Part shown: positions 43,140 to 54,039 of the stretch, piece by piece
How positions within the stretch are numbered: position 1 is the first letter of the stretch
Layout of the letters: each line of letters opens with the position of its first letter
NCBI GenBank assembly: GCA_951799405.1
Contig: OX637353.1
Location: 12,338,001-12,402,000, forward strand
Origin: Agapetus fuscipes
Lineage: Eukaryota; Arthropoda; Insecta; Trichoptera; Glossosomatidae
Direction of reading: 5' to 3'
DNA length: 64,000 nucleotides
Translations under genes and position numbers: made by a program
The notes under the pieces: model-generated
The model's input: the letters and a program-made list of their open reading frames with translations, nothing else
The model's database searches: none
Told to the model about the DNA's origin: nothing

Positions 43140-43775
43140 AATTTACTTATCTAATCTAAGCTGCAGAGATATAATATATCAATTCTAATCTAATCTAATC
43201 TAATATAAGTTGCAAAGATATGTTACATTGGAGATTCACATTACATGCATTCTCACAACCAGACACGTACAAGTTTGCGCTTGCACATGACTCATGTGAA
43301 CCTATAACATAAAAAGCAAATCTCAAATGGACATACACCCTGCAACTCTTGCCGTCCTTCCCTGAGACAGGGGTGACATTGGCAAAGTGAACCATTTTTA
43401 CAGCATGGGTGGTCAGCCGCATACCAACTTATAAGTCAAGGAACGTACACGACAATTTAAATCAATAAATAATCATTTCTATGGACATCAAAACTAAAAC
43501 AGAAAACAAATTCCAATTTTATAAACCCAAGCCGCCAACATTACAGATCAACCGCCATTTCTATCTGTCCTTACATACTTTTTTCATTTCCTCCAGTCTT
43601 TGGTAAAGGTTTATGAATTTTTCATCCCAGCGAAGATCAAATTTGAAAATATAAATGGTATATTTTTTGTGCTCCGCCGGGATTCGAGCCCACGCCCTTC
43701 CATTCTTGCAACGTATACTTTCTTCGTCAGTATTTCCTCATTCATTCTCTCCATATGCTCAAACCATCGAGTATG
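43140..43775 (-). mobile_element. RTE LINE 3' end with SINE-A piece inside
   Basis: Minus-strand order: (TTAGA)-type tail and RTE tail 43150-43440, untranslated lead-in 43440-43530, C-terminal codons about 43530-43593 (accgccatttctatctgtcc), then a SINE-A fragment at 43594-43705 (tggtaaaggtttatgaattt, gtgctccgccgggattcgag), then LINE coding again 43706-43775 (cgtatactttcttcgtcagt, attcattctctccatatgct). The SINE piece replaces about 130 bp of LINE sequence. Confidence 0.7.
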
Positions 43776-44994
43776 TAGTAGTTATGTAATATATAGAAAG
43801 AAGCACTTAAGCAAAATAAAAATATTTTTTGAGATACGAGGTTTTGAAAGTAAGGCGACGATATTCTGAATCAGCAAATAACTTTTGTTTTGCCAAAATA
43901 TTTGCCAATGAATCTTTCTAGTGGAATACCTGTATATACTATTATACTAAGCCACAGCGCTTATGTATACGTAAGTTCTCACTCGTGCATTTCCGTCGAT
44001 ATACGAAGATATACGAGTATACCCGAAGTGTAAAATTCTCGTAACTATAGGAAATAGACCGCATGCGAAAAATGTATTGAATCTCAAACAGCATCTCGAG
44101 CTGGCGTTTTGGTTTTCATGCATTTTTGTACCTGTTTGGTCCAGTTTTAACGTAAACGCTTGAACTCCGTTACACTTAAATTTCGGACTCATAATTTTTT
44201 GGTCAAAAACGAAGGAGATATTATATTTAAAGCCAGTTCACGAATCCGCCACAGTTTATCCGTGGCGCCAAAGACTGGATCATTTTTTGTATGAAAATCT
44301 TTCTTTTTCCATTATTAATTATAAATTAGAGGAGAAAAAATAAAACAAGTAATGCATTGAAAACATAAAAAATATCACTTCAAATCCTAAAAGGAAAATA
44401 AACCATTAAAAGACGAATTTAGCTACAATATCGTATGCAAAATTTGGGTACTTTTTTAATAATCATAAAAAATCAATGAAAAGTAAAAAAAAACAACTAA
44501 CAAGTAGAAAAAATAAAACTAATCAAAAGGAATGTTTTGAAATAAAAAAAAGTTAGGATTTATTCATAAGAACAGTGGAAATCTCCATTTAAGGTATCTC
44601 CGTAAATAAAATTATTTTGAATTGGTATCTTATGGAAAAAAATACCTAATTTTATGTGTTAATTTAAACTGGAGAAAAAATACTACCTTACCATTCAAAA
44701 TATGGGTTATTTCGGTCATCAAAGTTGGGCGCGCTGACCTCTCAATCACCCTTAAAGTTCATCAACGGCGAGATCACATCGCGGGATAAAAACAAATATG
44801 TCCCGGATGGCTCGTTGGTAGCAAATTGACAAGTTGTATCCGGAAAGTTTGTGTTCGTAACCCCGCGTGACCCAGTCCCTGATACTTGATAGCGTAATCC
44901 GTACGTCAATCCTTCCCACGCTATTTCCAACTTGTTTTTTTTCTTCATATGGACATGAAATACTCTTGTAAGTTTTATTTTCTGTGCGTGAGTG
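43776..44994. other. Unassigned stretch
   Basis: 43940-44200 and 44745-44990 are GC-richer and have open frames of 81-118 codons, but no motif, signal peptide or splice pair that I trust. Confidence 0.35.
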
Positions 44995-45150
44995 CAGAGT
45001 GAGAATAAGAGAAGAGTATGTATAAAAAAGGTGATGAATATTGAGGAAATGAAAGTGGTTTGTAAGGACAGAAAAAAGTGGAGGCGCATCTGCGGAGGTA
45101 CCGGCCACCCCTAGTGGAACGGCGGCTGGATACAGTACAGTACAGCGTAT
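44995..45150 (+). pseudogene. RTE-B LINE 3' end
   Basis: atgtataaaaaaggtgatga, gaaatgaaagtggtttgtaa, ggacagaaaaaagtggaggc (VCKDRKKWRR), then cacccctagtggaacggcgg and tacagtacagtacag at the end. Confidence 0.65.
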
Positions 45151-45494
45151 TTGTGGAACTCTCGATTCACTTGTGAATTGAATTACTTATTTAAAAATGT
45201 GTACATTTATTGTTTGTCATATGCGTAGATGAAAAGACAATCGTCACCTCAAATTGCTTGTCTTGTGTTGAAAACACAGATTTGAATAGCTATTTGATTG
45301 TTTAAGATTAATTGCATAATTATGGAAAGAGAACCTTATTTTTTTAATTGATCTGTAATTGAATCCACTTACATCAGGCGTAGTTATAGATATGAATTCA
45401 TTTTTAAGTAACCCCGTGTGGGATACTCCTGAAAGAATCTGAAAGTCTAGGACACTTAAATAAAATAAAGTGAATTGATCCTTAAAATCAAAAA
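45151..45494. other. Unassigned AT-rich stretch
   Basis: Nothing recognised. Confidence 0.4.
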
Positions 45495-45535
45495 TATTAA
45501 AAAATAAAATGTACTTTCACGAAGTAACTGCCAAA
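45495..45535 (+). repeat. Module shared with the 57-kb foldback flank
   Basis: aaaatgtactttcacgaagt aactgcc resembles 57445-57480 (aaaatgaactttcacgaagt aactgct), the sequence after the hammerhead-bearing foldback. Confidence 0.55.
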
Positions 45536-45539
45536 AATC

Positions 45540-45834
45540 TACATAATATCCAGGCCACTTGTGGAGATGGAATGCAAGCATTTTAACAACTGAGCTATCG
45601 ACCGGACTTTTTACTAGTTGGTTGTCACTACAAAGCACCAATTCTCAAGCAAAATCCATTTGTTGTAACGTTGGGTGGACTTTTTGATGACAGGTCTTTG
45701 GTAAAGGTGTATGAATTTTTAAACCCAGCAAAAAGCAAATTTGAAAATGAAAATTACATATTGTTTGTGCTTCGCCGGGATTCGAATCCACAACCTTCCA
45801 TTCATGAGTGTTACCACTGGACTACGGACTAGTC
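45540..45834 (-). mobile_element. SINE-A, dimeric, 3'-truncated
   Basis: Reverse complement: module 1 gtccgtagtccagtggtaac with B box gtggattcgaatcccgg, linker, module 2 gtccggtcgatagctcagtt, cut within module 2. Both A boxes are well kept. Confidence 0.75.
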
Positions 45835-46399
45835 AGGCATCATCCATTCTTTCTACATTCTACATTTCCAAATGTTCACTACATAAGTTACAAATGATTT
45901 GGTAACATTCCATGAATTTAAATACGTGATTTCAGGGTTTAACTATTTGCTAAAACACTTTCGGAGTACGAGTAGTGCTGTTTTTAGTTTACATTTTGAG
46001 GAGCTTCAGGGTGTGGCACTGACCTCAACCACCCATCCATCCCCTCCCCTCCCACATTTTCAGGTCCATCCCTTATTTAGGTACAAGGGACGCGGCAAAA
46101 GGCGACTGGTGAATCACCCGTAGAAAGAGCTTTCGTTGACCTATTTAAAAAATCTCCCGGCAGGAGTTCCTGCTGCCCCATGGGATTTGAACCTCAGACC
46201 GTTATTTTCCTTTTTTTATCAGCCGGTCTCGTGTGTGACAATTCCTACTGTTGGCGCCGGAATTTCTGAAATGTTTTTCCTTTTTTTGTTTTAGCGTGTT
46301 TTGTTTACGATGTAATGAGACACGAAGGCAAAACAGGGATGGAATCTTTTAAGATTTCTGTTTCGGATTTGCGTGTACCTGCGGGTATTAAAAGGTAGA
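45835..46399. other. Unassigned stretch
   Basis: No family recognised; 46120-46200 is GC-richer. Confidence 0.35.
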
Positions 46400-46530
46400 A
46401 AATAACTCGGTTGTTGTAAGGCTGGAATTTAGATAACCTTTGTGATTGATTTTTTTTGTTCTACTGCGGATCAAACTCACCACCTTTTGATGTAGACTCT
46501 GTTGCGTGCACCACCAGAGTACGGCGATTT
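46400..46530 (-). mobile_element. Degraded SINE-A-like fragment
   Basis: tgttgtaaggctggaattta and ctactgcggatcaaactcac resemble the SINE-A linker and module 1 on the minus strand; heavily mutated. Confidence 0.45.
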
Positions 46531-46539
46531 TTAAAATGA

Positions 46540-47015
46540 GTCTATAATCATAATTGAAAATATATGTTGACATTTCAGGCACATGCAAGTTCGTGCTTTC
46601 ACATCTTGCATTTGTAGATAAAAAATTAACCAAACCTTATATGAAAATAACCTTTCGAACTCTTGGCAATTTTCTCTGAAACATTAGTTACATTGGCTTA
46701 GTGAATTTAGCAAAGTTAACTAATCACAAAACCATGTAGGTATGAGAAAAATTAACAATAAAAATTTAAATTGGTATCTATAATTATCTATAATCTAAGC
46801 CGCAAAGATACAATCCTTCTAAGATTCATATTACATAAATTCCCATAAGTAGACAAGTATAAGTTTGTGCTTACATGATGCATGTGACCAATCTCAAATG
46901 AACATAAGCTCTGCAACTCTTGACGATCTTCCCTGAAATAGGGGTGCCCTTGGCAAAGTAGACCATTTTTACAGCATGGGTGGTCAGCCTCATACCAACC
47001 TATTAGTCAAGGAAC
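46540..47015 (-). mobile_element. Two RTE-tail elements
   Basis: A degraded minus-strand copy at about 46550-46700 and a fuller one at 46775-47015 (ctcttgacgatcttccctga, gcatgggtggtcagcctcat), with the usual 5' border at 47003-47015. Confidence 0.65.
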
Positions 47016-47036
47016 GTTCTTATTCAAATAATATAT

Positions 47037-47165
47037 ATTGTAATGTTTTTTGGTTCGAAAAGTCTCTAAATTAAAACATACAGGTCTTCTTTCAGGATCA
47101 TTTAATTTCTAGATTTCTTAGGCCTATAATTATTGCTACCTACGGTGTTCACCTATATTAATCTA
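47037..47165 (+). repeat. LTR-like repeat, internally deleted copy
   Basis: Starts tgtaatgttttttggttcga, has aaacatacaggtcttctttc and ends gctacctacggtgttcacct atattaatc. It equals the two ends of 62403-62770 joined, missing about 230 bp. Class unknown; the TGT start suggests a solo LTR but the end is not defined. Confidence 0.5.
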
Positions 47166-47635
47166 CTATTTAAGTATGACTATAAAGACATAGAGATCAC
47201 CCTAGGCATTTCATCTTTAGTAACACGCCGACAACATGCTCAACTCATAAGTATTTATAAAATCATTAATAGTATTTTCGACTCACCTTATATTTTACAA
47301 TGTATCAAATTAAATGTTCCAACGCGAAGATTTAGAATAAATATATTGCTCTCTCTCAACTTTCACACTTCAAATTTAGGATACTATTCTCCTATTAACA
47401 GAATGTGTCGTCTTTTAAATTCTTCCTCTCATCTAGATTTATGCGGCATGAGCCTGTCTGAATTCCGTAGAGCTTTGTTTTGCTGAGGAAAGTATAGGTA
47501 TTTATTTGACTATGCTATTATGTAATATTAATCCTAAATTATATTGTTTTCTTTGTCATTCTCTGTAATTACCTTGTCATATAATTATGGAATGGAACTA
47601 TTATGTCCGTTAATAAAAATAAATAAAAAAAATTG
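47166..47635 (+). pseudogene. Jockey/CR1-like non-LTR element, C-terminal fragment
   Basis: A frame to 47486 encodes FKYDYKDIEITLGISSL, RRQHAQLISIYKIIN, FDSPYILQCI, NVPTRRFR and NLGYYSPINRMCRLLN. These fit the RT tail domain of insect non-LTR elements (the N-G-NSPI-RMCRL-N box near the C terminus). It follows a repeat whose end fuses into the frame, so the first 10 codons of the open frame are foreign. The 3' end has an A-rich (AAATAAA) tail at 47613-47632. Confidence 0.75.
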
Positions 47636-47889
47636 CAATATTTTGTAACTGCGCGCGCCTTGTATTTTGCTAGTAATCTTTATTGATTCATCACGTCCTT
47701 CAGAGATAATATTAAGAATTTAATTCATGTAGAGACAGGCATGCGGAGCAAACAACTCACTTGGTTTCTTCCTGGAATGTTATGCGGAAGGAAGTAAATC
47801 TGTATTATCAATTTTCCCTCATTGGGGAAACGCACGCAGGCATGGTGGGGTGGGGAGCACCGAGCATTCCTCAGATATAATGGAGCTTG

Positions 47890-48140
47890 ATAAACTAGGG
47901 ATTCTCAAGTTAAGGAAAACTGAGGTAAATTGAAAAAACTGAAGAAAACTGTGGGAAATTCATTGAAACTGAGGAAAACTGAATGAAAAGGAAGGAAGTT
48001 GAGGAAAACTGAACGAAACTCAGGGAAACGGAGGAAAATTTAAGAAAACTGAGTAAGAACTGAGAAAAACTGAGAGCAATTTAGAAAAACTAAAGGGAAC
48101 TGATGGAAACTGAGTGAATCTAAAGGAAAAAGAGGAAAAT
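47890..48140. repeat. Low-complexity array, gaggaaaactga type
   Basis: About 20 imperfect 11-13 bp units such as gaggaaaactga, gagtaagaactga and gagaaaaactga. Purine-rich strand asymmetry. Confidence 0.75.
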
Positions 48141-48480
48141 TATGATTAAACATATGTTGCTTGTGCACATACAAAAAAAACCAAACTTTACATGTAAATA
48201 AACTCTTGGCGCCTTTCCTTGAGACCGGAGTGCATTGGCAAAGATGTACCAAGTTTTTAGAGAAAAAGAGGTTAGCCCTCTACCTACCTTGTAGTCACAG
48301 AACTAGCGTCAAAGAAAGTGGCGTCCGGAAATATGAAAACTAAGGATTCCTTAGATGAAGTGCGAGAAAATTTGAGAATTTGTTAGTGGTAAGAAGGCTT
48401 AATTCCTCTTCCTGGGCATGCATTCAATATGAATTTTAAAAATGAATATATACCTTTGTAACTTAGATTATAAAGAAGAA
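48141..48480. mobile_element. RTE-tail fragments in both orientations
   Basis: Minus-strand fragment at 48145-48270 (cctttccttgagaccggagt) and plus-strand 3' end at about 48410-48480 (ctttgtaacttagattataa). Diverged. Confidence 0.5.
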
Positions 48481-48959
48481 TATCAGAAACGTAAATAAAG
48501 ACTTTGGATTATAATGGGGATACACTCTAGAGCTCTTATTGTGTAAGGAATCAATTTAGAATTCCTTTGGTTAAGGGATGTGCCAACAGAAAAGGGGGTA
48601 ACTGCCTTATAAGATAGTATAAGGTAGATAAAGAATGCGTATCTTGTTTGGAAAATAATATCACGATACGAATTCCACAGAAATACAAATCTGAATAGAA
48701 AGAATGAAGGAAATAATATTTATTCAATATTGTATTCCTCAAATAAATGAAAGAACAACACGGTAAACTTCCTCTTGTATTTTTCGATGAATTGATACAA
48801 ACGACTTTCTCAAAATAGGTTATTGTTTTTGAATGCAAAAACCAACAACTATTGTTACTGTTAGAATAAAAATAACCATTGAAGGTTTTTTTTTTAATTC
48901 AGATGAGCGTGGTGTCACAAGTAAAAATGTTTTACGTTTAAATATATTATTGTTCTTGA
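48481..48959. other. Unassigned stretch
   Basis: Nothing recognised; the 95-codon minus-strand frame has no known motif. Confidence 0.35.
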
Positions 48960-49420
48960 CTAATATTGGTAAGATTGGTATGAGGCTAACCCGCATGCAG
49001 TAAAAACTTGCTACACTTCAGTGGCAAAGGATGCCATACAAGCTGGTTCCCATCGGCTTCCCTTTTAAAATGATGTAACAAAGTAGTTAAAAGTATAGGC
49101 ACAAAGTAAAAAAATACATTTAAAACCAAAGAAACAATACGTATTTTTTCCCTATTAAAACCATGCAGTCTACTTTATTATCATTTCTGTCTCATTTTAA
49201 ACCCTTTGCCACTGCTACACTTATAACAATGCCACCCCAGTTTCAGAGAAAGGTGACAGGATTTGTTTGCAATGTTCGTGTGAGGTTTGGTTTAATTTGT
49301 ATGTACACATGTAGCATGTGTAATTGTGAACTTACCTGCATGTGGGCACGCATAAAATATGAGTCCTAAATGTCAAATAAATATATTTGCATCTCAGATT
49401 ACAGATAATTAGATGATACA
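48960..49420 (+). mobile_element. RTE-tail element, interrupted
   Basis: 5' part at about 48968-49020 (aagattggtatgaggctaac), then about 140 bp of unrelated DNA, then the body from 49160 (ccaccccagtttcagagaaa, tgtacacatgtagcatgtgt) to tttgcatctcagattaca. Confidence 0.55.
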
Positions 49421-49907
49421 ATTCATTATGAACACAAATAGACAAAATTATATACAAAATCTAAGCTCCTAATTTGTATTGTTTTTCTTAAGTACTTATA
49501 TCCTTTTTATAATTTTCGTCTTTCTTATACATTTAAGTGATTGTTTATTAAAAAGTAATCAGTTAATTATTAAAAGGACTTGATAATACATAAGACAAAA
49601 GGCATCATAAAAACAATTAATTTACAAGAACCAAATAGGGGTACAATTTCTGGAATTCGACCAAACTTTTCTTTCAAAACTTGTTTGTTTTAGCGTCGCG
49701 ACAACCTGCCTAGGAGTCCCAAACTTTAAATTTCAACAAAGCTACCGTGTCGTGGACCCCGACCGAGGTGCAAAGCGTTGTTACATTTTAATTAAATAGG
49801 GTCCTTTGAAAACATCGAAAGGGTTTTAAAGGAGGTCGGGACCTTTAGAAGGCGTTAATAGTAAGAGAAGTCCCTGATCGTATTGCTAGACGCACTATTT
49901 GTACCTA
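49421..49907. other. Unassigned stretch
   Basis: Unique sequence; no gene or family recognised. Confidence 0.35.
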
Positions 49908-50150
49908 CAGTGTTTTTTTGGCTTATCTACTATTTGATTCAAAGATGACCTTTCAATGAAATTGTCTTAAAAATCACATTCTACACAATCTGAGCTACGA
50001 AAAAAAACGTAAAACACGATAATGTGAGAGTTGTTTTAAATATTTTTTACAATAACTTTTCAGTTTTCGTTAGACACATTGGTCCAGTAAACAAACTAAC
50101 ATTGCTCATGTATATTATCTCTGATGGACATAAAACTAACAAACACTAAA
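49908..50150. mobile_element. MITE-1 copy, complete
   Basis: From cagtgtttttttggcttatc to tggacataaaactaacaaac actaa; interior ttcaaagatgacctttcaat, ctacacaatctgagctacga, ttggtccagtaaacaaac. Confidence 0.7.
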
Positions 50151-50287
50151 AGGACGTATTGCTTTTTATTCAATTTTTTCAAAACGTGAAATATATAAGT
50201 GTTAATTATAAGGCTACACTTCATTTGAAAGAAAATGTTACACAGAAAAAAATATTTCATGGACGCACTACGTACTAATGAAATATC

Positions 50288-50440
50288 TGTTACGTAGTCT
50301 AGTGGTAGTGCTTTGGACATGTAAATGAAAGAACGTGGGTTCAAATCCCGGCGGGGCACAAAAATATATCATTTATATTTTTAAATTCGCTCTTTGCTCA
50401 GGAAAATTGAAGAATAAGCGCCAATTCTCTCATTCATTCG
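50288..50440 (+). mobile_element. SINE-A module 1, truncated
   Basis: ttacgtagtctagtggtagt, B box gtgggttcaaatcccggc, then cgctctttgctcagg; cut in the linker. Confidence 0.7.
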
Positions 50441-50506
50441 GTGGACGCAAACTTGCCATTACTATGTACAAAGGTTGCAATATGTATAAAGGTTGTAATG
50501 ACGCTA

Positions 50507-50803
50507 AAAGTTACTAAGCTACACAAACATTGTAACTTATTGTCCCGTTCTTCCTGGAGGTGTCGCACGTGGCGAGTGAAGCTTATTAATTTTTACAGGT
50601 AAGGAGGCCGGCCTTGGGGATCAGCGCTGGACTGGTACTCACTTTTTGTGAAGGCTGTTTTGAATGTCGCTAGTTTTTTTTTTCATTTTGGGTTTGAAAT
50701 AAACACCAAAACGGGTAATCATTTCCGAGACCCTCGGTGACATTCAAATGCGAGCTCTCGGCATGAAATGCATGCACTCTACCAAATGAGCTATTGACCG
50801 GAA
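50507..50803 (-). mobile_element. SINE-A, module 2 form
   Basis: The reverse complement starts ccggtcaatagctcatttgg, B box cttgcatttgaatgtcac (degraded), then the 3' body to gtagcttagtaact. Opposite in orientation to the module 1 fragment next to it. Confidence 0.7.
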
Positions 50804-50814
50804 GACAATACCCT

Positions 50815-51060
50815 TTATCTATAATCTAAGTTGCAAGGATATATTTATTCAAAGCTCTCAGATGTATACCCACAAACAAACTCGTGTAGTTCGCGCTTAC
50901 AAATGCTGATTGTGTACTTACAAATACAATTCAAACCTCAAATGAACATAAGCCCCACAACTTTTGCCGACCTTCCCTGAAACAGGGGTGACACTGGCAA
51001 AGTGAACCATTTTTTACAGTATGGGTGGTCAGCCTCATATCAACCTATAAGTCAAGGAAT
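50815..51060 (-). mobile_element. RTE-tail element, well preserved
   Basis: About 245 bp, from ttccttgacttataggttga (51059 inward) to ccttgcaacttagattatag (near 50815). Very similar to the tail of the intact LINE, yet without any LINE coding sequence. Confidence 0.8.
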
Positions 51061-51359
51061 ATAATTATAACTCTGGATAATGTGTCTGTTAATTTGTCTA
51101 TGGAGTGTGAGCACCCAGGAAGTATATATTTGTGGATATAGGGTGCTTCACAAACATCCAATATCAACAGCCTTTGTATGTATTAAAACCGAGGAATATC
51201 AATATTGAAATGTCATAATTAATTTTGACATGAACTGTTGGCAACATGACTCAATATTTACGTTTGGTGGATATTCCAAGAATTATCAATTTCCCAACTC
51301 AAAATTATTGATAATTTTCATAGATTTCCTGAATTTGTTAATGATAAACATAACGTTCC

Positions 51360-51745
51360 CTAAGTGCTTGTTTGTCTTATGTCCATCTATAATCAATAAT
51401 CTAAAAGCGCTGCATGGAGAGGCGCCAGAGTACTTGCAGGAGCTGATAATACCGAGGAGCCTGAGTGAGAGGAGGCTCACTCTGCGATCTGCCGACAGTG
51501 CTCTTACATCTGTCAGCACACAATGCAGAAAAAGAAGCACAGTGTTCGGAGACCGCGCTTTCGCCGTTGCGGGACCGTCCACATGGAACCAGCTGCCTCC
51601 TGAAGTGCGCGCCAAGGAAGGGATCGAGAGCTTCAAGAAGGTAATGAAGACCCATTTCTTTAACGCAACGTCAAGCCTGAAAGCGCCCTTGTAGTGACAG
51701 TAGTCACGAAACGGCGCCATACTATTCATCATCATTATCATCTAT
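51360..51745 (+). pseudogene. MITE-1 end fused to an L2/CR1-like LINE 3' end
   Basis: 51360-51392 is a MITE-1 terminus (taagtgcttgtttgtcttat). From about 51400 an L2-like coding remnant follows: LHGEAPEYLQELI, RRLTLRSADSALTSV, FGDRAFAVAGPSTWNQLPP and FKKVMKTHFF. Then cccttgtagtgacagtagtc, gaaacggcgccatac and an (ATC)n tail near 51728. The 154-codon frame is open across the junction by chance; the first 60 residues are not LINE. Close relative of 29895-30230. Confidence 0.8.
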
Positions 51746-51958
51746 GCTGCAAATATATGTTAATATTTAAGGCTCATATTAAATGCATTCCCACAGACAG
51801 GCACATATAGGTTCGCGGCCAATACATTCTGCATGTGTGCATACAAATAAACGAAACCTCACATGAAAATACACCTTGCAACTCCTGCATACCTTTCCTT
51901 GAAACCGGGGTGGCATTGGCAAAAGTGAACCAGTTTTTAAAGCACATGGGTCAGCCTA
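51746..51958 (-). mobile_element. RTE-tail element
   Basis: Minus-strand copy: ccttgcaactcctgcatacc, ttgaaaccggggtggcattg, ending near 51955 before its 5' border. Confidence 0.65.
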
Positions 51959-52178
51959 TCAGAGGCAATTTCACATAAACAATGTTTGTATGTGTACTGG
52001 ACCAATGCACTTTATAAAAACTGGAAATTTATTATACAAATATTTAAAAACAACTGTCATATTATCGTGTTTTGCGTTTGTTTCTTAGTCCAGATTGTGT
52101 AGAATATGATTGTGAAGACAATTCTATTGCAAAGTCATCTTTGAATAAAATGGTAGGTAAGCCAAACAAGCACTGAAC
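51959..52178. mobile_element. MITE-1 copy, left end lost
   Basis: atcagaggcaatttcacata, gtgtactggaccaatgcact, ttagtccagattgtgtagaa, right end aagccaaacaagcactga. Joined directly to the RTE tail. Confidence 0.65.
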
Positions 52179-52454
52179 GGGACAGTAAGCAATTAGAAAC
52201 GTATTTCATAGTTTAATTTTCGAAGTACAAGCTTTTATAGGAAAATAATTTCGTAGGAAAATATTTTTTCAATGTACACAAGGAAATGCTTTTCTTTCTT
52301 TTTATTATTTTTTTCCTAAGGCTATGAATTTGTATTTGTATTTGTTCAAAATTGCTTCAGTTTTAGGTAGAAAGTTCTGGCAAAATCTAGAAGGTAGCGA
52401 TTCTTCATGTTTCGAGAATGATCTTTATTTGGATATATTATAATTCCTTGAATT
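52179..52454. other. Unassigned stretch with an R-X-like scrap
   Basis: tttgtatttgtatttgttca near 52329 and catgtttcgagaatgatctt near 52408 resemble R-X and lead straight into an RTE tail. Confidence 0.4.
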
Positions 52455-52765
52455 GAAGTTGGTATGAGGCTGACCACCGATACTGTATTTTTTTAAATGT
52501 TTAATTGAGATTTAGATTTTTATATTGTAGGTCCACATGCGGCATGTGTAAGCGCGCACTTATACGGGTTTGCTTACGGAAAAAACATTTAATATAAACC
52601 TTAAATGTTAGATTTTTTAGTGTTGATCTGTTAACCTTTTTTATAAAAAATTGAAATGGTAAAACATGGTTTTGATTCATTAATTTAATAAAATGAATAA
52701 AAACCATGTTTTACAATTTCAATTTTTTTAATTCTTAAATGTTATCTTTGAAGCTTAGATTACAG
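52455..52765 (+). mobile_element. RTE-tail element split by a small foldback
   Basis: tgaagttggtatgaggctga opens the tail; a large part of the middle is deleted. The 3' end is split by a foldback at about 52612-52736 and finishes tctttgaagcttagattaca. Confidence 0.65.
52612..52736. mobile_element. Small foldback with an 11-bp target duplication
   Basis: Arms aattgaaatggtaaaacatg and catgttttacaatttcaatt (about 38 bp each with outer and inner extensions) surround a short AT loop near 52681-52690. cttaaatgtta occurs on both flanks (about 52600 and 52734), inside sequence where a normal RTE tail has it once. Confidence 0.7.
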
Positions 52766-53204
52766 ACTTAGTTAGATAATAGAACCCGTGATAAAACAAG
52801 AATATGTATACTTTTGGTAGATGTTATAAAGTGTTATGTACGTAAGTTTAACCTTTCTAAAACACAAGCTTTACAAACAAGACACGTGTCAGAAAATAAG
52901 TGAGGAGAATATTGTCACAAAAAGAAAGAAAGAGAGGAAGAGAAAGTCCTCGCTGGGTGCGTAAGCGGCCTTGTCTGCCCCGGTAACACGAGCAGGGAGG
53001 GAGCAGAAAGGGAAACGGATATGGTTAGGAAGGAGGGAGGGGAATGAGAAAAAAAAACGGCCACTTTCTTTTTAACATCCGTTAGGTGATGTCAGTCATT
53101 GTCGGCTAAAATTTGTTACAAAACACGATGATTGCAACAAATTTTACAGACAAATCGGTATAAGGATGATTTATTTAGTGAGCGCTGTTTTTCTGGGAAT
53201 CACA
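52766..53204. other. Unassigned stretch
   Basis: Purine-rich patch at 52915-53040; a SINE-A 3' end scrap at 53163-53205 (atttatttagtgagcgctgt). No gene. Confidence 0.4.
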
Positions 53205-53560
53205 GTCACAATCCCTTGACTTATAAGATAGTGTATAGCTGACGATCCATGCTGTAAAAGATGTTTCAGTTTGCCAATTTCACCCCTGTTTCAGGGAAAG
53301 TTAGCAAGAGACATTGAAGTTTTTACAGTCACAATCCTTTGTTTGATATGAAGCTAATTTTCCATACTGTAAAAAATGGTTCACGATGCCAATGTCATCC
53401 CTGTTCCAGAGAAGGTCGGCAAAGTCGCAGGGTTTATGTTCATTTGAAGTCTGGATTGTAAATTGTTAGTACATATGAAGCATTTTTACGAGCGGATTTA
53501 GACGTATGTGTATGTTGGCATGCATTAAATGTGGATTTTATGTTAATATATTGCCGGTGT
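53205..53560 (+). mobile_element. Two RTE-tail elements in tandem
   Basis: First at 53208-53320 (cccttgacttataagatagt), truncated; second from about 53340 (gatatgaagctaattttcca, gccaatgtcatccctgttcc), ending near 53556. Confidence 0.6.
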
Positions 53561-53561
53561 T

Positions 53562-53945
53562 ATGGCCGCGGGGATCAAGTCAGGTTATTTGGAACCGGAT
53601 AACGTCGGTTCGAATCCCGCGACGATAACTTCGACCCTGGTTCAACAGATGCTGTTGCATGCATACAAGCTTCTGCTTTCGCATGAAGACAACTGGTCAG
53701 GTAAAATAAGTTGGTGGATAGCATTCCTTTCCACAAATCTATTTAATAAAATATAAATATATATTTATATGAAGACAACTGGTCAAGACAACTGGCCACA
53801 AATCTATTTAATAAAATATAAATATATATTTATATGAAGACAACTGGTCAGGTAAAATAGGCTGGTGGATAGCATTCCTTTCCACAAATCTATTTAATAA
53901 AATATAAATATATATTTATATATATATATATATATATATATTTGC
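53562..53945 (+). mobile_element. SINE-B with tandemly copied 3' end
   Basis: A-box-like ttatggccgcggggatcaag, B box gtcggttcgaatcccgc, body ttcgaccctggttcaacaga and gcatgaagacaactggtcag. The 3' end (cacaaatctatttaataaaa) is present three times, at 53732, 53797 and 53883, separated by repeats of part of the body, and runs into (AT)n. The 64-codon frame is not a gene. Confidence 0.75.
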
Positions 53946-54039
53946 AACTAAGATAAAATCTATAGATAATAGGCAGTCAAGAGCTATCTATAAGTTTGGT
54001 TGTTGTGACTTGTCTGTGAGCGTTTTGGAGTGAATGCAA

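Noticed and set aside
44742..45108. Minus-strand frames of 115 and 118 codons
   Set aside because: They overlap each other in different phases and run into RTE-B sequence; no support.
51230..51400. First 60 codons of the 154-codon frame as part of a protein
   Set aside because: A chance open stretch, ending in a MITE-1 terminus fused upstream of a truncated LINE.
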